Source of the DNA: Hyphomicrobiales bacterium
GTDB taxonomy: Bacteria > Pseudomonadota > Alphaproteobacteria > Rhizobiales > UBA4765
Reading direction: 5' to 3'
Length of the DNA: 6,168 nucleotides
NCBI GenBank assembly: GCA_027487195.1
Contig: JAIYEB010000208.1
Coordinates: forward strand, 1-6,168
Shown here piece after piece: positions 1 through 6,050 of this stretch. The notes under the pieces are model-generated. The model saw nothing but the letters and a program-made list of their open reading frames with translations, did no database searches and was not told where the DNA came from. The translations under genes and the position numbers were made by a program. The stretch's first letter is position 1, and the number at the start of each line of letters is the position of its first letter.

Positions 1-171
1 GATCGCCTGATCGGAATGGCGCAGGGCCGGATCGTTTTCGATGGTGCGCCCTCTGAACTGACAGAGGCAGCAGCCCGTGAACTCTACGGCATCGAGGCCG
101 GCGACGTCCTCGACAGCCATACCCCCATCTCCGCAGTACCCGGCGCACTTCAAGGTGCGGTTGCTGCCTGA
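1..171 (+). CDS. phnC: Phosphonate ABC transporter ATP-binding protein PhnC, C-terminal fragment
   Basis: Frame 1 is open from the first base and ends with TGA at 169-171, giving 56 residues. The start lies outside the window. The visible part begins DRLIGMAQGRIVFDGAPSEL, the usual end of an ABC transporter ATPase domain just after the switch histidine region, followed by a short tail with LYGIEAG. Walker A, Walker B and signature motifs lie upstream and cannot be checked. In the cell PhnC would be the cytoplasmic ATPase that drives phosphonate import through PhnE1/PhnE2. Identity rests on this fragment plus the phnD-phnE-phnE genes that follow directly; E. coli PhnC is about 262 residues, so roughly the last fifth is seen. 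Another ABC ATPase could end similarly, but the context makes PhnC by far the best reading. Confidence 0.87.
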   Translation, partial: DRLIGMAQGRIVFDGAPSELTEAAARELYGIEAGDVLDSHTPISAVPGALQGAVAA

Positions 172-180
172 TGCCCTCGC

Positions 181-199
181 GCCAGCACCACGTGCTGGC
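181..199 (+). other. Small hairpin in the phnC-phnD gap
   Basis: GCCAGCAC at 181-188 pairs perfectly with GTGCTGGC at 192-199 around a three-base loop (CAC). It lies in the 58-base gap between the phnC stop and the phnD start, 18 bases before the phnD ribosome site. No T-run follows, so it is not a typical intrinsic terminator. It may be an mRNA processing or stabilising element at the 5' side of the phnD message; that role is inferred. Confidence 0.5.
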
Positions 200-217
200 C
201 CAACTGTCCCATTATCC

Positions 218-222
218 AGGAG
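218..222 (+). promoter_or_regulatory. Ribosome binding site of phnD (AGGAG)
   Basis: AGGAG sits 7 bases before the ATG at 230. It selects this start over in-frame codons further upstream, the earliest at 77, which would overlap phnC and put about 50 non-homologous residues before the signal peptide. Confidence 0.8.
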
Positions 223-229
223 CCTAGAC

Positions 230-1144
230 ATGTTCGATCGTCGCTCGATCCTTGCCGGCCTTGCCGGCGCACCGTTTGCCGCCAATGCCGCATTTGCCCA
301 GGCGGATTGGCGCCAGCGTTTCCCGGAGCTGGTGTTTGCCATCGTTCCTGCGGAAAATGCGTCGGGCGTCACGGAGCGTTGGCAGCCCTTCATGGCCTAC
401 CTCTCGCGTGAGCTTGGGGTGCGCGTGACCTTGCGTATTGCCAATGATTACGCAGCTGTCATCGAAGGCCAGCGCGCCGGCAACATCCACATCGCGTCAT
501 ATGGCCCATCTTCCTACGTGCGGGCGCACTCCGTGACGAATGGCGGCGTGATCCCGTTCGTGACCGAGCTTTTGAAGGATGGTTCGACCGGCTACTTCTC
601 AGTGCTTTACGTCCGCTCGAACAGCCCAGTGACGGGGATCAACGACCTGCGCGGGCGCAACCTCTGCCTGGTCGACCCCAACTCGACATCCGGCAACAAC
701 GTGCCCCGCTTTGCCTTGAGCCGCATGAACATTGTTCCCGAGCAGTTCTTTGGGCGCGTGGTTTACGCAGGCAGCCATGAGAACGCGATCATGGCCGTTC
801 AGCAGGGAACCTGCGATGCGGCCTTCAACTGGTGGAACTCCGAGACAGATTCCAATTTTGAACGCATGGTCGCGAAGAACATGGTTCGCCGGGAAGACTA
901 CAAGATCGTCTTCCGCTCCGACAAAATTGCCGGCTCGCCGACGGCCTTCCTCGCAACCCTGCCGCAGGAAGCGCGCGACGCAATTGCGCGTGCATTCATG
1001 GACAGCCCCACGAAGGACAAGGCCGCCTTTGATCGTCTGAGCGATGGCAACAATCTGGGCTGGTCCCCGGTGACGCATGCCGATTACGGAACGATCGTTG
1101 AGCTGCAGACCTTCGTCGACAGCCTGCGTCGTCAGCGCTCGTAA
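230..1144 (+). CDS. phnD: Phosphonate ABC transporter periplasmic substrate-binding protein PhnD
   Basis: A 304-residue protein that captures phosphonates in the periplasm and delivers them to the PhnE permeases. The start at ATG 230 is supported by AGGAG and by an immediate signal peptide: MFDRRSIL, a hydrophobic stretch to about residue 22, then AFA-QA with likely cleavage near residue 23. The RR pair before the hydrophobic core could mean Tat export, but the match to the Tat consensus is partial. Family marks follow in order: NDYAAVIEG (Y74), GYFSVLYV (Y122), DPNSTSG (149-155) and GSHENA (181-186). Compared with E. coli PhnD from memory, the phosphonate-contacting Tyr47, Tyr93, Ser127, Thr128 and His157 match Y74, Y122, S152, T153 and H183. 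The amine-contacting Glu177 and Asp205 appear to be N203 (or shifted to E205) and S236, so ligand preference may differ from 2-aminoethylphosphonate. The gene is flanked by hairpins on both sides, as expected for a binding protein made in excess of its permease. Confidence 0.96.
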   Translation: MFDRRSILAGLAGAPFAANAAFAQADWRQRFPELVFAIVPAENASGVTERWQPFMAYLSRELGVRVTLRIANDYAAVIEGQRAGNIHIASYGPSSYVRAHSVTNGGVIPFVTELLKDGSTGYFSVLYVRSNSPVTGINDLRGRNLCLVDPNSTSGNNVPRFALSRMNIVPEQFFGRVVYAGSHENAIMAVQQGTCDAAFNWWNSETDSNFERMVAKNMVRREDYKIVFRSDKIAGSPTAFLATLPQEARDAIARAFMDSPTKDKAAFDRLSDGNNLGWSPVTHADYGTIVELQTFVDSLRRQRS

Positions 1145-1163
1145 GCGATAGTTCACGCCTGAG

Positions 1164-1198
1164 GGCGGCGGAGCTTGGCTCCGCCGCCTGGCGTTTTC
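1164..1198 (+). terminator. Intercistronic GC-rich hairpin with TTTT, probable attenuator or mRNA stabiliser after phnD
   Basis: GGCGGCGGAG at 1164-1173 pairs perfectly over 10 bp with CTCCGCCGCC at 1179-1188 around the five-base loop CTTGG. It is followed after a few bases by TTTT at 1194-1197. It begins 20 bases after the phnD stop and ends 26 bases before the phnE1 ATG. The short T-run and the downstream operon genes suggest a partial terminator, or a 3' stabiliser that keeps the phnD message more abundant than the permease message, as known for binding-protein genes such as malE. Which of the two applies is inferred. Confidence 0.72.
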
Positions 1199-1201
1199 AG
1201 C

Positions 1202-1205
1202 GAGG
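1202..1205 (+). promoter_or_regulatory. Ribosome binding site of phnE1 (GAGG)
   Basis: GAGG lies 8 bases before ATG 1214. It supports that start over the in-frame TTG at 1175, which falls inside the loop of the preceding hairpin and has no ribosome site. Confidence 0.65.
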
Positions 1206-1213
1206 CAGGTCCG

Positions 1214-2110
1214 ATGTCCACAACCGTTACACGCCTACCCGACGCGCAGCTTGAGCCATTGACCCGTGCCTATGCACAGTCGCTGGCTGCCAAGCGTCGC
1301 TGGCTTTGGCTGGGCCTTGCGATCTTTGTTGCATGCTTCGTGCTGGCGTCATTTTCGGCTGATGTCAGGCTTCAGGTTTTCCTCGACAATTTCTGGCGCT
1401 TCCCGGACTACATCGTCCGCATCTTCCATTTCGATACAGGCGCCAACACCGGGCGCATCGTGTTTTCCGATCCCGCCGACTGGATGTGGGGCATTGGAAA
1501 GTGGACGACCCAGCTCTTCGAAACCATTCTGATTGCCTATGTCGGCACCATCGTTGGCGCGATCTTCGGGTTTTTTCTGTGCTTTCTGGCTGCCGAAAAC
1601 CTTTCAATGAATGGCTGGATCCGGAACACCGCGAAGCGGTTTTTGGAGTTTTGCCGCACCGTTCCTGAAATTGTCTTTGCGCTGATTTTCGTTGTTGCCT
1701 TTGGACTTGGCCCGGTGCCCGGCGTCCTGGCGATTGCGCTTCATACCATCGGCGCGCTTGGCAAGCAGTTCTCGGAAGTGGTCGAGAATGCCGATATGCG
1801 TCCCTTTGAAGGCGTGACCGCATCGGGCGCGACCTGGGCCGAAAGCGTTCGCTTCGCGATTGTGCCGCAGGTGCTGGCAAACTTCGCCAGCTACGCGCTG
1901 CTGCGCTTTGAAATCAACGTGCGCGGTGCGTCCGTCATGGGGTTCGTCGGAGCGGGCGGGATTGGCCAGGACCTCGTCGAGGCCATCCGCAAGTTCTACT
2001 ATGCCGATGTCTCCGCGATCCTCGTCCTCATTATCGTGACCGTGATGGTGATTGATCTCCTCACCGAGCGGCTTCGCCACCACCTCGTTGGAATGGAGCA
2101 TCGCTCATGA
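1214..2110 (+). CDS. phnE: Phosphonate ABC transporter permease PhnE, first copy
   Basis: A 298-residue inner-membrane permease of the binding-protein-dependent (BPD) transport family. Hydrophobic segments are seen at about residues 30-47, 101-125, 152-178 and 266-284, with weaker ones between about 218 and 258. The cytoplasmic coupling loop that docks on the PhnC ATPase is at about 190-220: ENADMRPFEGVTASG leading to FAIVPQV, the PhnE form of the EAA loop with its G and P positions (G205, P218). It is followed by the PhnE-type VMGFVGAGGIGQDL (241-254). A long soluble section at about 50-100 between the first two membrane segments is usual for this family. The start is ATG 1214; a TTG at 1175 in the same frame is rejected because it lies in a hairpin. 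The stop overlaps the next permease start by ATGA, so the two are probably made in equal amounts and form a heterodimeric channel. Confidence 0.93.
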   Translation: MSTTVTRLPDAQLEPLTRAYAQSLAAKRRWLWLGLAIFVACFVLASFSADVRLQVFLDNFWRFPDYIVRIFHFDTGANTGRIVFSDPADWMWGIGKWTTQLFETILIAYVGTIVGAIFGFFLCFLAAENLSMNGWIRNTAKRFLEFCRTVPEIVFALIFVVAFGLGPVPGVLAIALHTIGALGKQFSEVVENADMRPFEGVTASGATWAESVRFAIVPQVLANFASYALLRFEINVRGASVMGFVGAGGIGQDLVEAIRKFYYADVSAILVLIIVTVMVIDLLTERLRHHLVGMEHRS

Positions 2111-2979
2111 CGCAAAACTCAATTGCGGCTAAGGCGGCTGCGGATCGTGCAGCCCTCATCGCGCGATACCCCGATGTGTTTCATCCCTCCATTGGCAAAC
2201 GGCTTCTCACTCCGGGCATTGTTGCTGCGTTGGCAGCCCTGTTTATCTACGGCCTGATCTTCCTTGGGTTCGACCTCTGGAAGTTCATTGTCGGGCTCGG
2301 GCGGCTTGGCCAGTTCGTGTGGTTCATGATCCCGCCGACCACCGACAGCTGGGCGCGCTTTTTTGTCTATCTCGACGCCTTGTTCGAGACCATTGCGATT
2401 GCATTCCTTGGTGTTTCGATTGCAGCCGCCCTCGCCTTTCCCATGAGCTTCCTCGCTGCGAAGAATGTGATCCCCAGTCGCATCATCCACTTCATGTCGC
2501 GTCGCTTTCTCGACACGGTGCGCGGCGTGGATGAGCTGATCTGGGCGCTGATCTGGGTTGGGGTCGTCGGGCTTGGCCCGTTTGCCGGCGTCCTTGCGCT
2601 GGTGTGTTCAAACTTCGGTGCGTTTGGAAAACTGTTCTCGGAAGCCATTGAGGCGGTAGACCGCAAGCAGGGCGAAGGCGTCCTGTCGACAGGTGGCGGA
2701 GAGATTGCGAACATTCGCTTCGGCATGCTGCCGCAGGTGCTGCCGATCATCGGCGGGCAGATCCTCTACTTTTTTGAGAGCAACACACGCTCGGCGACCA
2801 TCATTGGCATCGTAGGCGCGGGCGGTATTGGCCTTCATCTGGCCGAGCAGATCCGCACGCTTGAGTATCAGCATGTTTCCGCCCTGATCCTCATGATCCT
2901 TGTGGCTGTGGTCGCCATCGACTTCGTTTCCAGCCGCCTGCGGTTTGCGCTCATCGGACGCAAGCCGCTTCACACCTGA
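2107..2979 (+). CDS. phnE: Phosphonate ABC transporter permease PhnE, second copy
   Basis: A 290-residue membrane permease, related to but clearly diverged from the gene before it. Hydrophobic segments are at about residues 36-56, 91-118, 143-170 and 257-274, with weaker ones near 211-225. The coupling loop EAIEAVDRKQGEGVLSTGG leads to FGMLPQVLP at about 179-213, followed by ATIIGIVGAGGIGLHL (230-245), the same PhnE signature as in the first copy. The ATG overlaps the phnE1 stop (ATGA at 2107-2110), and GGAG at 2095-2098 inside phnE1 is 8 bases upstream, so translation is probably coupled. Two adjacent phnE genes are well known in rhizobia and relatives and are taken to form a heterodimer. 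The divergence between copies argues against a recent duplication. Its stop is 19 bases before phnG. Confidence 0.93.
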   Translation: MTQNSIAAKAAADRAALIARYPDVFHPSIGKRLLTPGIVAALAALFIYGLIFLGFDLWKFIVGLGRLGQFVWFMIPPTTDSWARFFVYLDALFETIAIAFLGVSIAAALAFPMSFLAAKNVIPSRIIHFMSRRFLDTVRGVDELIWALIWVGVVGLGPFAGVLALVCSNFGAFGKLFSEAIEAVDRKQGEGVLSTGGGEIANIRFGMLPQVLPIIGGQILYFFESNTRSATIIGIVGAGGIGLHLAEQIRTLEYQHVSALILMILVAVVAIDFVSSRLRFALIGRKPLHT

Positions 2980-2985
2980 TTCAAC

Positions 2986-2990
2986 AGGGA
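2986..2990 (+). promoter_or_regulatory. Ribosome binding site deciding the phnG TTG start (AGGGA)
   Basis: AGGGA sits 8 bases before TTG 2999. A weaker AAGG at 3022-3025 could serve the alternative ATG at 3035, so the choice is not final. Confidence 0.55.
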
Positions 2991-2998
2991 ATCTGCAT

Positions 2999-3439
2999 TT
3001 GAGTGCACTCGCAACACATTCAAGGCGGACCGTCATGGGTCTCCTTGCCCGCGCTACGCTGAGCGAGCTTCAGGATCTGGCCCAGCCGCTGCCTTTGGAT
3101 ATCACCGTCCTGCGTGAACCTGAGGTTGGTCTGGTTCTTGTCCGGGGTCGGATCGGCGGGGACGGTCAACCCTTCAATGTCGGCGAGGCAACGGTCACGC
3201 GCGCTGCCGTCAGGCTCGGTGGTGGTGAGGTGGGCTACGGGCATGTCCTTGGCCGCGCGCCCGAACGGGCCCGGCTCGGGGCAATCGTGGATGCGCTCTG
3301 GCAGGCGCCCGATCATCGGCCCCGGATCGAAAGCGGACTTTTGGCGATTGATCAGCGGCTGGCGGCAGAGGCTGACGTGAAGCGCCGCCAGGTCGCAGCG
3401 ACGCGTGTCGACTTCTTCACAATGGTCAGGGGCGAGTGA
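2999..3439 (+). CDS. phnG: C-P lyase core subunit PhnG
   Basis: PhnG is a small subunit of the cytoplasmic PhnGHIJ core and assists PhnI in coupling phosphonate to the ribose of ATP. From TTG 2999 the product is 146 residues, close to the 150 of E. coli PhnG. Conserved parts, numbered from the TTG, are VMGLLARA near residue 12, GEATVTRAAVRLG, then GYGHVLGR, and the C-terminal ATRVDFFTMVRGE, which matches the E. coli C-terminus almost word for word. The TTG start is preferred because the family has about ten residues before the WMSVLA-like helix and because AGGGA is well placed. ATG 3035 would begin inside that helix and give 134 residues. The same frame is also open upstream into phnE2, but that part does not resemble PhnG. 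The gene follows phnE2 by 19 bases and ends one base before the phnH start. No phnF-type regulator lies between the transporter genes and phnG. Confidence 0.92.
   Translation: MSALATHSRRTVMGLLARATLSELQDLAQPLPLDITVLREPEVGLVLVRGRIGGDGQPFNVGEATVTRAAVRLGGGEVGYGHVLGRAPERARLGAIVDALWQAPDHRPRIESGLLAIDQRLAAEADVKRRQVAATRVDFFTMVRGE
3428..3432 (+). promoter_or_regulatory. Ribosome binding site deciding the phnH GTG start (AGGGG)
   Basis: AGGGG lies within the last phnG codons, 8 bases before GTG 3441. It supports that codon over an in-frame GTG at 3405 that would overlap phnG. Confidence 0.65.
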
Positions 3440-3440
3440 C

Positions 3441-4028
3441 GTGATAGCGCAAGGCTTCGCAGATCCTGTCCTTTCCGGTCAGAAGACATTCCGCGCGCTG
3501 ATGGACGCCATGGCGCGGCCTGGCAGCATCCAGATCATCGATGGCATCAAAACGGCGCCCGAGGCACTTGGACCCACCATGAGTGCGGTTGCGCTGTCGC
3601 TCGTTGATCATGAGACGACGATCCATCTCGATCGCAGGCTTGGCGATGATGCCGATGTGCGGGCGTTTCTCGCGTTTCACACCAGCGCGCCAAGGACATC
3701 CGAGTGTGCAAACGCTGATTTTGCCTTAGTCTCGGATGGCCTTGCCATGCCGGATCTTGCTGCCTTCAAGGCCGGAACCAATGCATATCCTGATCGCTCG
3801 ACAACGCTTCTGATCGGGATTTCCGGGTTTCATTCAGGCCGGCGCTACATCCTGTCAGGACCGGGCATTGATGGCATTGCCACCGTTTCGCTCGACGGGG
3901 CGCGCGCTGATCTTGCCGAACAACTCTCCGCAAACCGACAGCTCTTTCCCTGCGGCGTTGACATCATCTTCTGCGCTGCCGGCGAGATCATGGCGTTGCC
4001 GCGCTCCACCCGTATTTCGGAGGCCTGA
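3441..4028 (+). CDS. phnH: C-P lyase core subunit PhnH
   Basis: PhnH is a cytoplasmic subunit of the C-P lyase core, structurally related to PLP-dependent transferases but without a cofactor, and needed for the PhnI-led step. From GTG 3441 the product is 195 residues, matching the 194 of E. coli. Recognisable parts are GFADPVLSGQKTFRALMDAM with ARPG (about 5-28), FHTSAPR in the middle, LSGPGIDG, and the C-terminal section FPCGVDIIF with ALPRSTRI, which corresponds to FPLGIDLIL and AIPRTTHV in E. coli. The GTG is one base after the phnG TGA and has AGGGG 8 bases upstream, so coupling to phnG is likely. An in-frame GTG at 3405 adds 12 residues but overlaps phnG and lacks family similarity there. 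The stop is one base before the phnI ATG. Confidence 0.94.
   Translation: MIAQGFADPVLSGQKTFRALMDAMARPGSIQIIDGIKTAPEALGPTMSAVALSLVDHETTIHLDRRLGDDADVRAFLAFHTSAPRTSECANADFALVSDGLAMPDLAAFKAGTNAYPDRSTTLLIGISGFHSGRRYILSGPGIDGIATVSLDGARADLAEQLSANRQLFPCGVDIIFCAAGEIMALPRSTRISEA
4019..4023 (+). promoter_or_regulatory. Ribosome binding site of phnI (GGAGG)
   Basis: GGAGG is the strongest ribosome site in the window, overlaps the end of phnH and lies 6 bases before ATG 4030. It fixes the phnI start, although the same frame is open upstream to 3868. Confidence 0.8.
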
Positions 4029-4029
4029 C

Positions 4030-5163
4030 ATGTATGTTGCTGTCAAAGGCGGTGAGAAAGCCATCGACGCGGCACATGCGCTGCTGAAGCATGTCCGGCG
4101 GGGCGATACGAGCATTGCCGATCTCTCTGTGGCCCAGATCCGCGAGCAACTGGCACTGGCTGTCGACAGGGTCATGGGTGAAGGCTCGCTTTTTGATCCC
4201 GACCTTGCGGCACTTGCCATCAAGCAAGCCCGTGGAGATCTGATCGAAGCGGCATTTCTGGTGCGGGCATTCCGCACAACCCTGCCTCGCTTTGGCGCCA
4301 GCGAACCTATCGACACGGCCGACATGGAGATCGAACGCCGGATCTCGGCGACCTTCAAGGACCTGCCAGGTGGCCAGGTGCTAGGCCCCACGTTCGACTA
4401 CACGCACCGCCTGATCGATTTTCTCCTTGAGGCCGGGGTGGCGCCGCCTGCGCCGCCGCAAGCACCTGTCCCGGTTCAGGCAGCCTCACCACGGGTCACT
4501 GATCTTCTGGCCGGCGATGATCTGATCGAGCAAAGCCCAGTCGGTGCGCCGGGCCAGGATGTCGGCGATCTGACGCGCGACCCATTGAACTTTCCCGCCG
4601 GCCGTGACCTCCGCCTGCAGAATCTGGCCCGGGGCGATGAGGGCTTCCTTCTTGCTCTTGGCTATTCAACCCAGCGTGGCTACGGGCGCACACATCCCTT
4701 TGCCGGCGAGATCCGCTTTGGTTCCGTCGAGCTGGAACTGTTTGTCGAGGATCTGGGCTTTGATGTCCCGCTTGGGGATATCGACGTCACCGAGTGCCAG
4801 ATGATCAATCAGTTCAAGGGCTCACACAGCGAAGCGCCGCGCTTTACCCGGGGCTATGGGTTGGTGTTCGGGCAGGCCGAACGCAAAGCCATGGCGATGG
4901 CCCTTGTTGATCGGGCGTTGCGCGCACGTGAGCTTGGAGAGATCCCCGAGGGCAACCAGGCTGCCCCTGCGCAGGACGAAGAGTTTGTCCTGTCCCACTC
5001 CGACAACATCCAGTCGACCGGATTTGTCGAGCATCTCAAGTTGCCGCACTACGTGGATTTTCAGGCGGAGCTTGTGCTGCTGCGCCGCCTCCAGGCCGAA
5101 CGTGCGGCTCAGCAGTCCGGGCAGGATGCCTCGGTTCAACCCGTTCGCGAGGCCGCAGAATGA
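4030..5163 (+). CDS. phnI: C-P lyase core subunit PhnI, catalytic nucleosidase component
   Basis: A 377-residue protein. With PhnG, PhnH and PhnL, PhnI replaces the adenine of ATP by the phosphonate to form ribose 1-phosphonate 5-triphosphate in the cytoplasm. The N-terminus MYVAVKGGEKAIDAAHALL is nearly identical to E. coli PhnI. Other conserved stretches are IERRISATFKDLPGGQVLGP (101-120), FDYTHRLIDF, RGDEGFLLALGYSTQRGYGR (201-220) with THPFAGEIR, FTRGYGLVFGQAERKAMAMA (282-301), and HLKLPHYVDFQAEL with H345 and H350. These correspond to E. coli His328 and His333, recalled as the zinc ligands at the PhnI-PhnJ interface. It is 23 residues longer than E. coli (354), mainly through an Ala/Pro-rich linker at about 136-155 and a longer C-terminus. 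The start is fixed by GGAGG and the family N-terminus. The stop overlaps phnJ by ATGA. Confidence 0.97.
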   Translation: MYVAVKGGEKAIDAAHALLKHVRRGDTSIADLSVAQIREQLALAVDRVMGEGSLFDPDLAALAIKQARGDLIEAAFLVRAFRTTLPRFGASEPIDTADMEIERRISATFKDLPGGQVLGPTFDYTHRLIDFLLEAGVAPPAPPQAPVPVQAASPRVTDLLAGDDLIEQSPVGAPGQDVGDLTRDPLNFPAGRDLRLQNLARGDEGFLLALGYSTQRGYGRTHPFAGEIRFGSVELELFVEDLGFDVPLGDIDVTECQMINQFKGSHSEAPRFTRGYGLVFGQAERKAMAMALVDRALRARELGEIPEGNQAAPAQDEEFVLSHSDNIQSTGFVEHLKLPHYVDFQAELVLLRRLQAERAAQQSGQDASVQPVREAAE

Positions 5164-6050
5164 GCATCACCTACAACTTTGCTTATCTTGATGAGCAGAC
5201 CAAGCGCATGATCCGGCGCGCGATCCTGAAAGCGATTGCGATCCCCGGCTACCAGGTTCCGTTTGCTTCGCGTGAAATGCCCATGCCCTATGGGTGGGGA
5301 ACCGGCGGTGTCCAGGTGACCGCAGCCATCCTTGGTCCCCAAGACGTGCTCAAGGTGATTGATCAGGGCGCCGACGACACAACGAATGCCGTATCCATAC
5401 GCCGCTTCTTTGAAACCACCGCCGGCGTGCGGACCACGACCCACACGGGCGAGGCAACCGTCATCCAGACCCGCCACCGCATCCCGGAGCTGACCCTCCA
5501 GGCGGGTCAGACCCTGGTCTATCAGGTGCCTATCCCTGAACCTCTGCGGTTTCTCGAGCCGCGCGAGACCGAGACACGCACGCTGCATGCGCTGGCTGAC
5601 TATGGCCTCATGCATGTCAAACTGTACGAAGACATCGCGCATCATGGCCACATCGCCACGACCTATGCCTATCCGGTGACCGTTGCCGGTCGCTACGTCA
5701 TGGACCCCTCGCCGATCCCGAAGTTCGACAATCCGAAAATGCACAACAGCGCGGCGTTGCAGCTGTTTGGAGCCGGTCGCGAGAAGCGGATCTACGCGAT
5801 CCCGCCCTATACAACCGTTGTTCCGCTGGACTTTGAGGACCACCCGTTCGAGCCGACACGGTTTGGTCAGCCCTGCGACCTGTGTGCGTCGACAACATCC
5901 TACCTGGATGAGGTCGTGCTTGATGATCGCGGGAAGCGCATGTTCGTCTGCTCCGATACCGACCATTGCGAAGAGCGCCGTAGCGCCGGTCATCGCGGAC
6001 GTCTCCTTGGTTCCGCCCCTGAAGCGCTGGGTGTAGGGCCTCGATCATGA
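5160..6050 (+). CDS. phnJ: Alpha-D-ribose 1-methylphosphonate 5-phosphate C-P lyase PhnJ (radical SAM)
   Basis: A 296-residue radical SAM enzyme that breaks the C-P bond of ribose 1-phosphonate 5-phosphate, giving a hydrocarbon such as methane and ribose 1,2-cyclic phosphate 5-phosphate. The sequence follows E. coli PhnJ closely with a constant offset of two: YNFAYLDEQTKRMIRRAILK (5-24), REMPMPYGWGTGG, IDQGADDTTNAVSI, FLEPRETETRTLHAL, MDPSPIPKFDNPKM. The cysteines of the unusual CX2CX21CX5C motif are C239, C242, C264 and C270. The first three are the expected 4Fe-4S ligands and C270 matches the catalytic Cys272 of E. coli. G30 matches the glycyl radical residue Gly32. All catalytic residues are present, so the enzyme should work. 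After C270 there is a 26-residue basic and Gly-rich tail, against 9 residues in E. coli. GAGG at 5149-5152 precedes the ATG, which overlaps the phnI stop; the stop in turn overlaps phnK. Confidence 0.98.
   Translation: MSITYNFAYLDEQTKRMIRRAILKAIAIPGYQVPFASREMPMPYGWGTGGVQVTAAILGPQDVLKVIDQGADDTTNAVSIRRFFETTAGVRTTTHTGEATVIQTRHRIPELTLQAGQTLVYQVPIPEPLRFLEPRETETRTLHALADYGLMHVKLYEDIAHHGHIATTYAYPVTVAGRYVMDPSPIPKFDNPKMHNSAALQLFGAGREKRIYAIPPYTTVVPLDFEDHPFEPTRFGQPCDLCASTTSYLDEVVLDDRGKRMFVCSDTDHCEERRSAGHRGRLLGSAPEALGVGPRS

Noticed and set aside
189..194. CACGTG in the gap before phnD as a possible operator
   Set aside because: It is simply the centre of the hairpin at 181-199. A six-base palindrome alone does not support a regulator site, and nothing resembling a Pho box repeat was seen.
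77..229. An upstream extension of phnD beginning at 77
   Set aside because: It would overlap the conserved end of phnC in another frame and bury the signal peptide inside the protein.
979..988. Palindrome CGCAATTGCG in phnD
   Set aside because: A short palindrome within coding sequence; expected by chance and not placed near a start or gene end.
599..1156. A minus-strand open frame of 185 codons opposite phnD
   Set aside because: It is the antisense shadow of a clearly coding gene, with no ribosome site or recognisable domain.
1175..1213. TTG 1175 as the start of the first phnE
   Set aside because: It lies in the loop and stem of the hairpin at 1164-1188, lacks a ribosome site, and would add a Pro-rich stretch foreign to the family. 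ATG 1214 has GAGG in place.
3259..3270. Inverted repeat GCCCG-AA-CGGGC in phnG
   Set aside because: It is inside conserved coding sequence without a T-run, consistent with GC-rich Arg/Ala/Pro codons.
5136..5993. A long open frame (285 codons) on the minus strand across phnJ
   Set aside because: It lies wholly opposite phnJ, whose protein is conserved end to end. Its predicted protein resembles no known family to me, and such antisense frames are common in GC-rich coding DNA.
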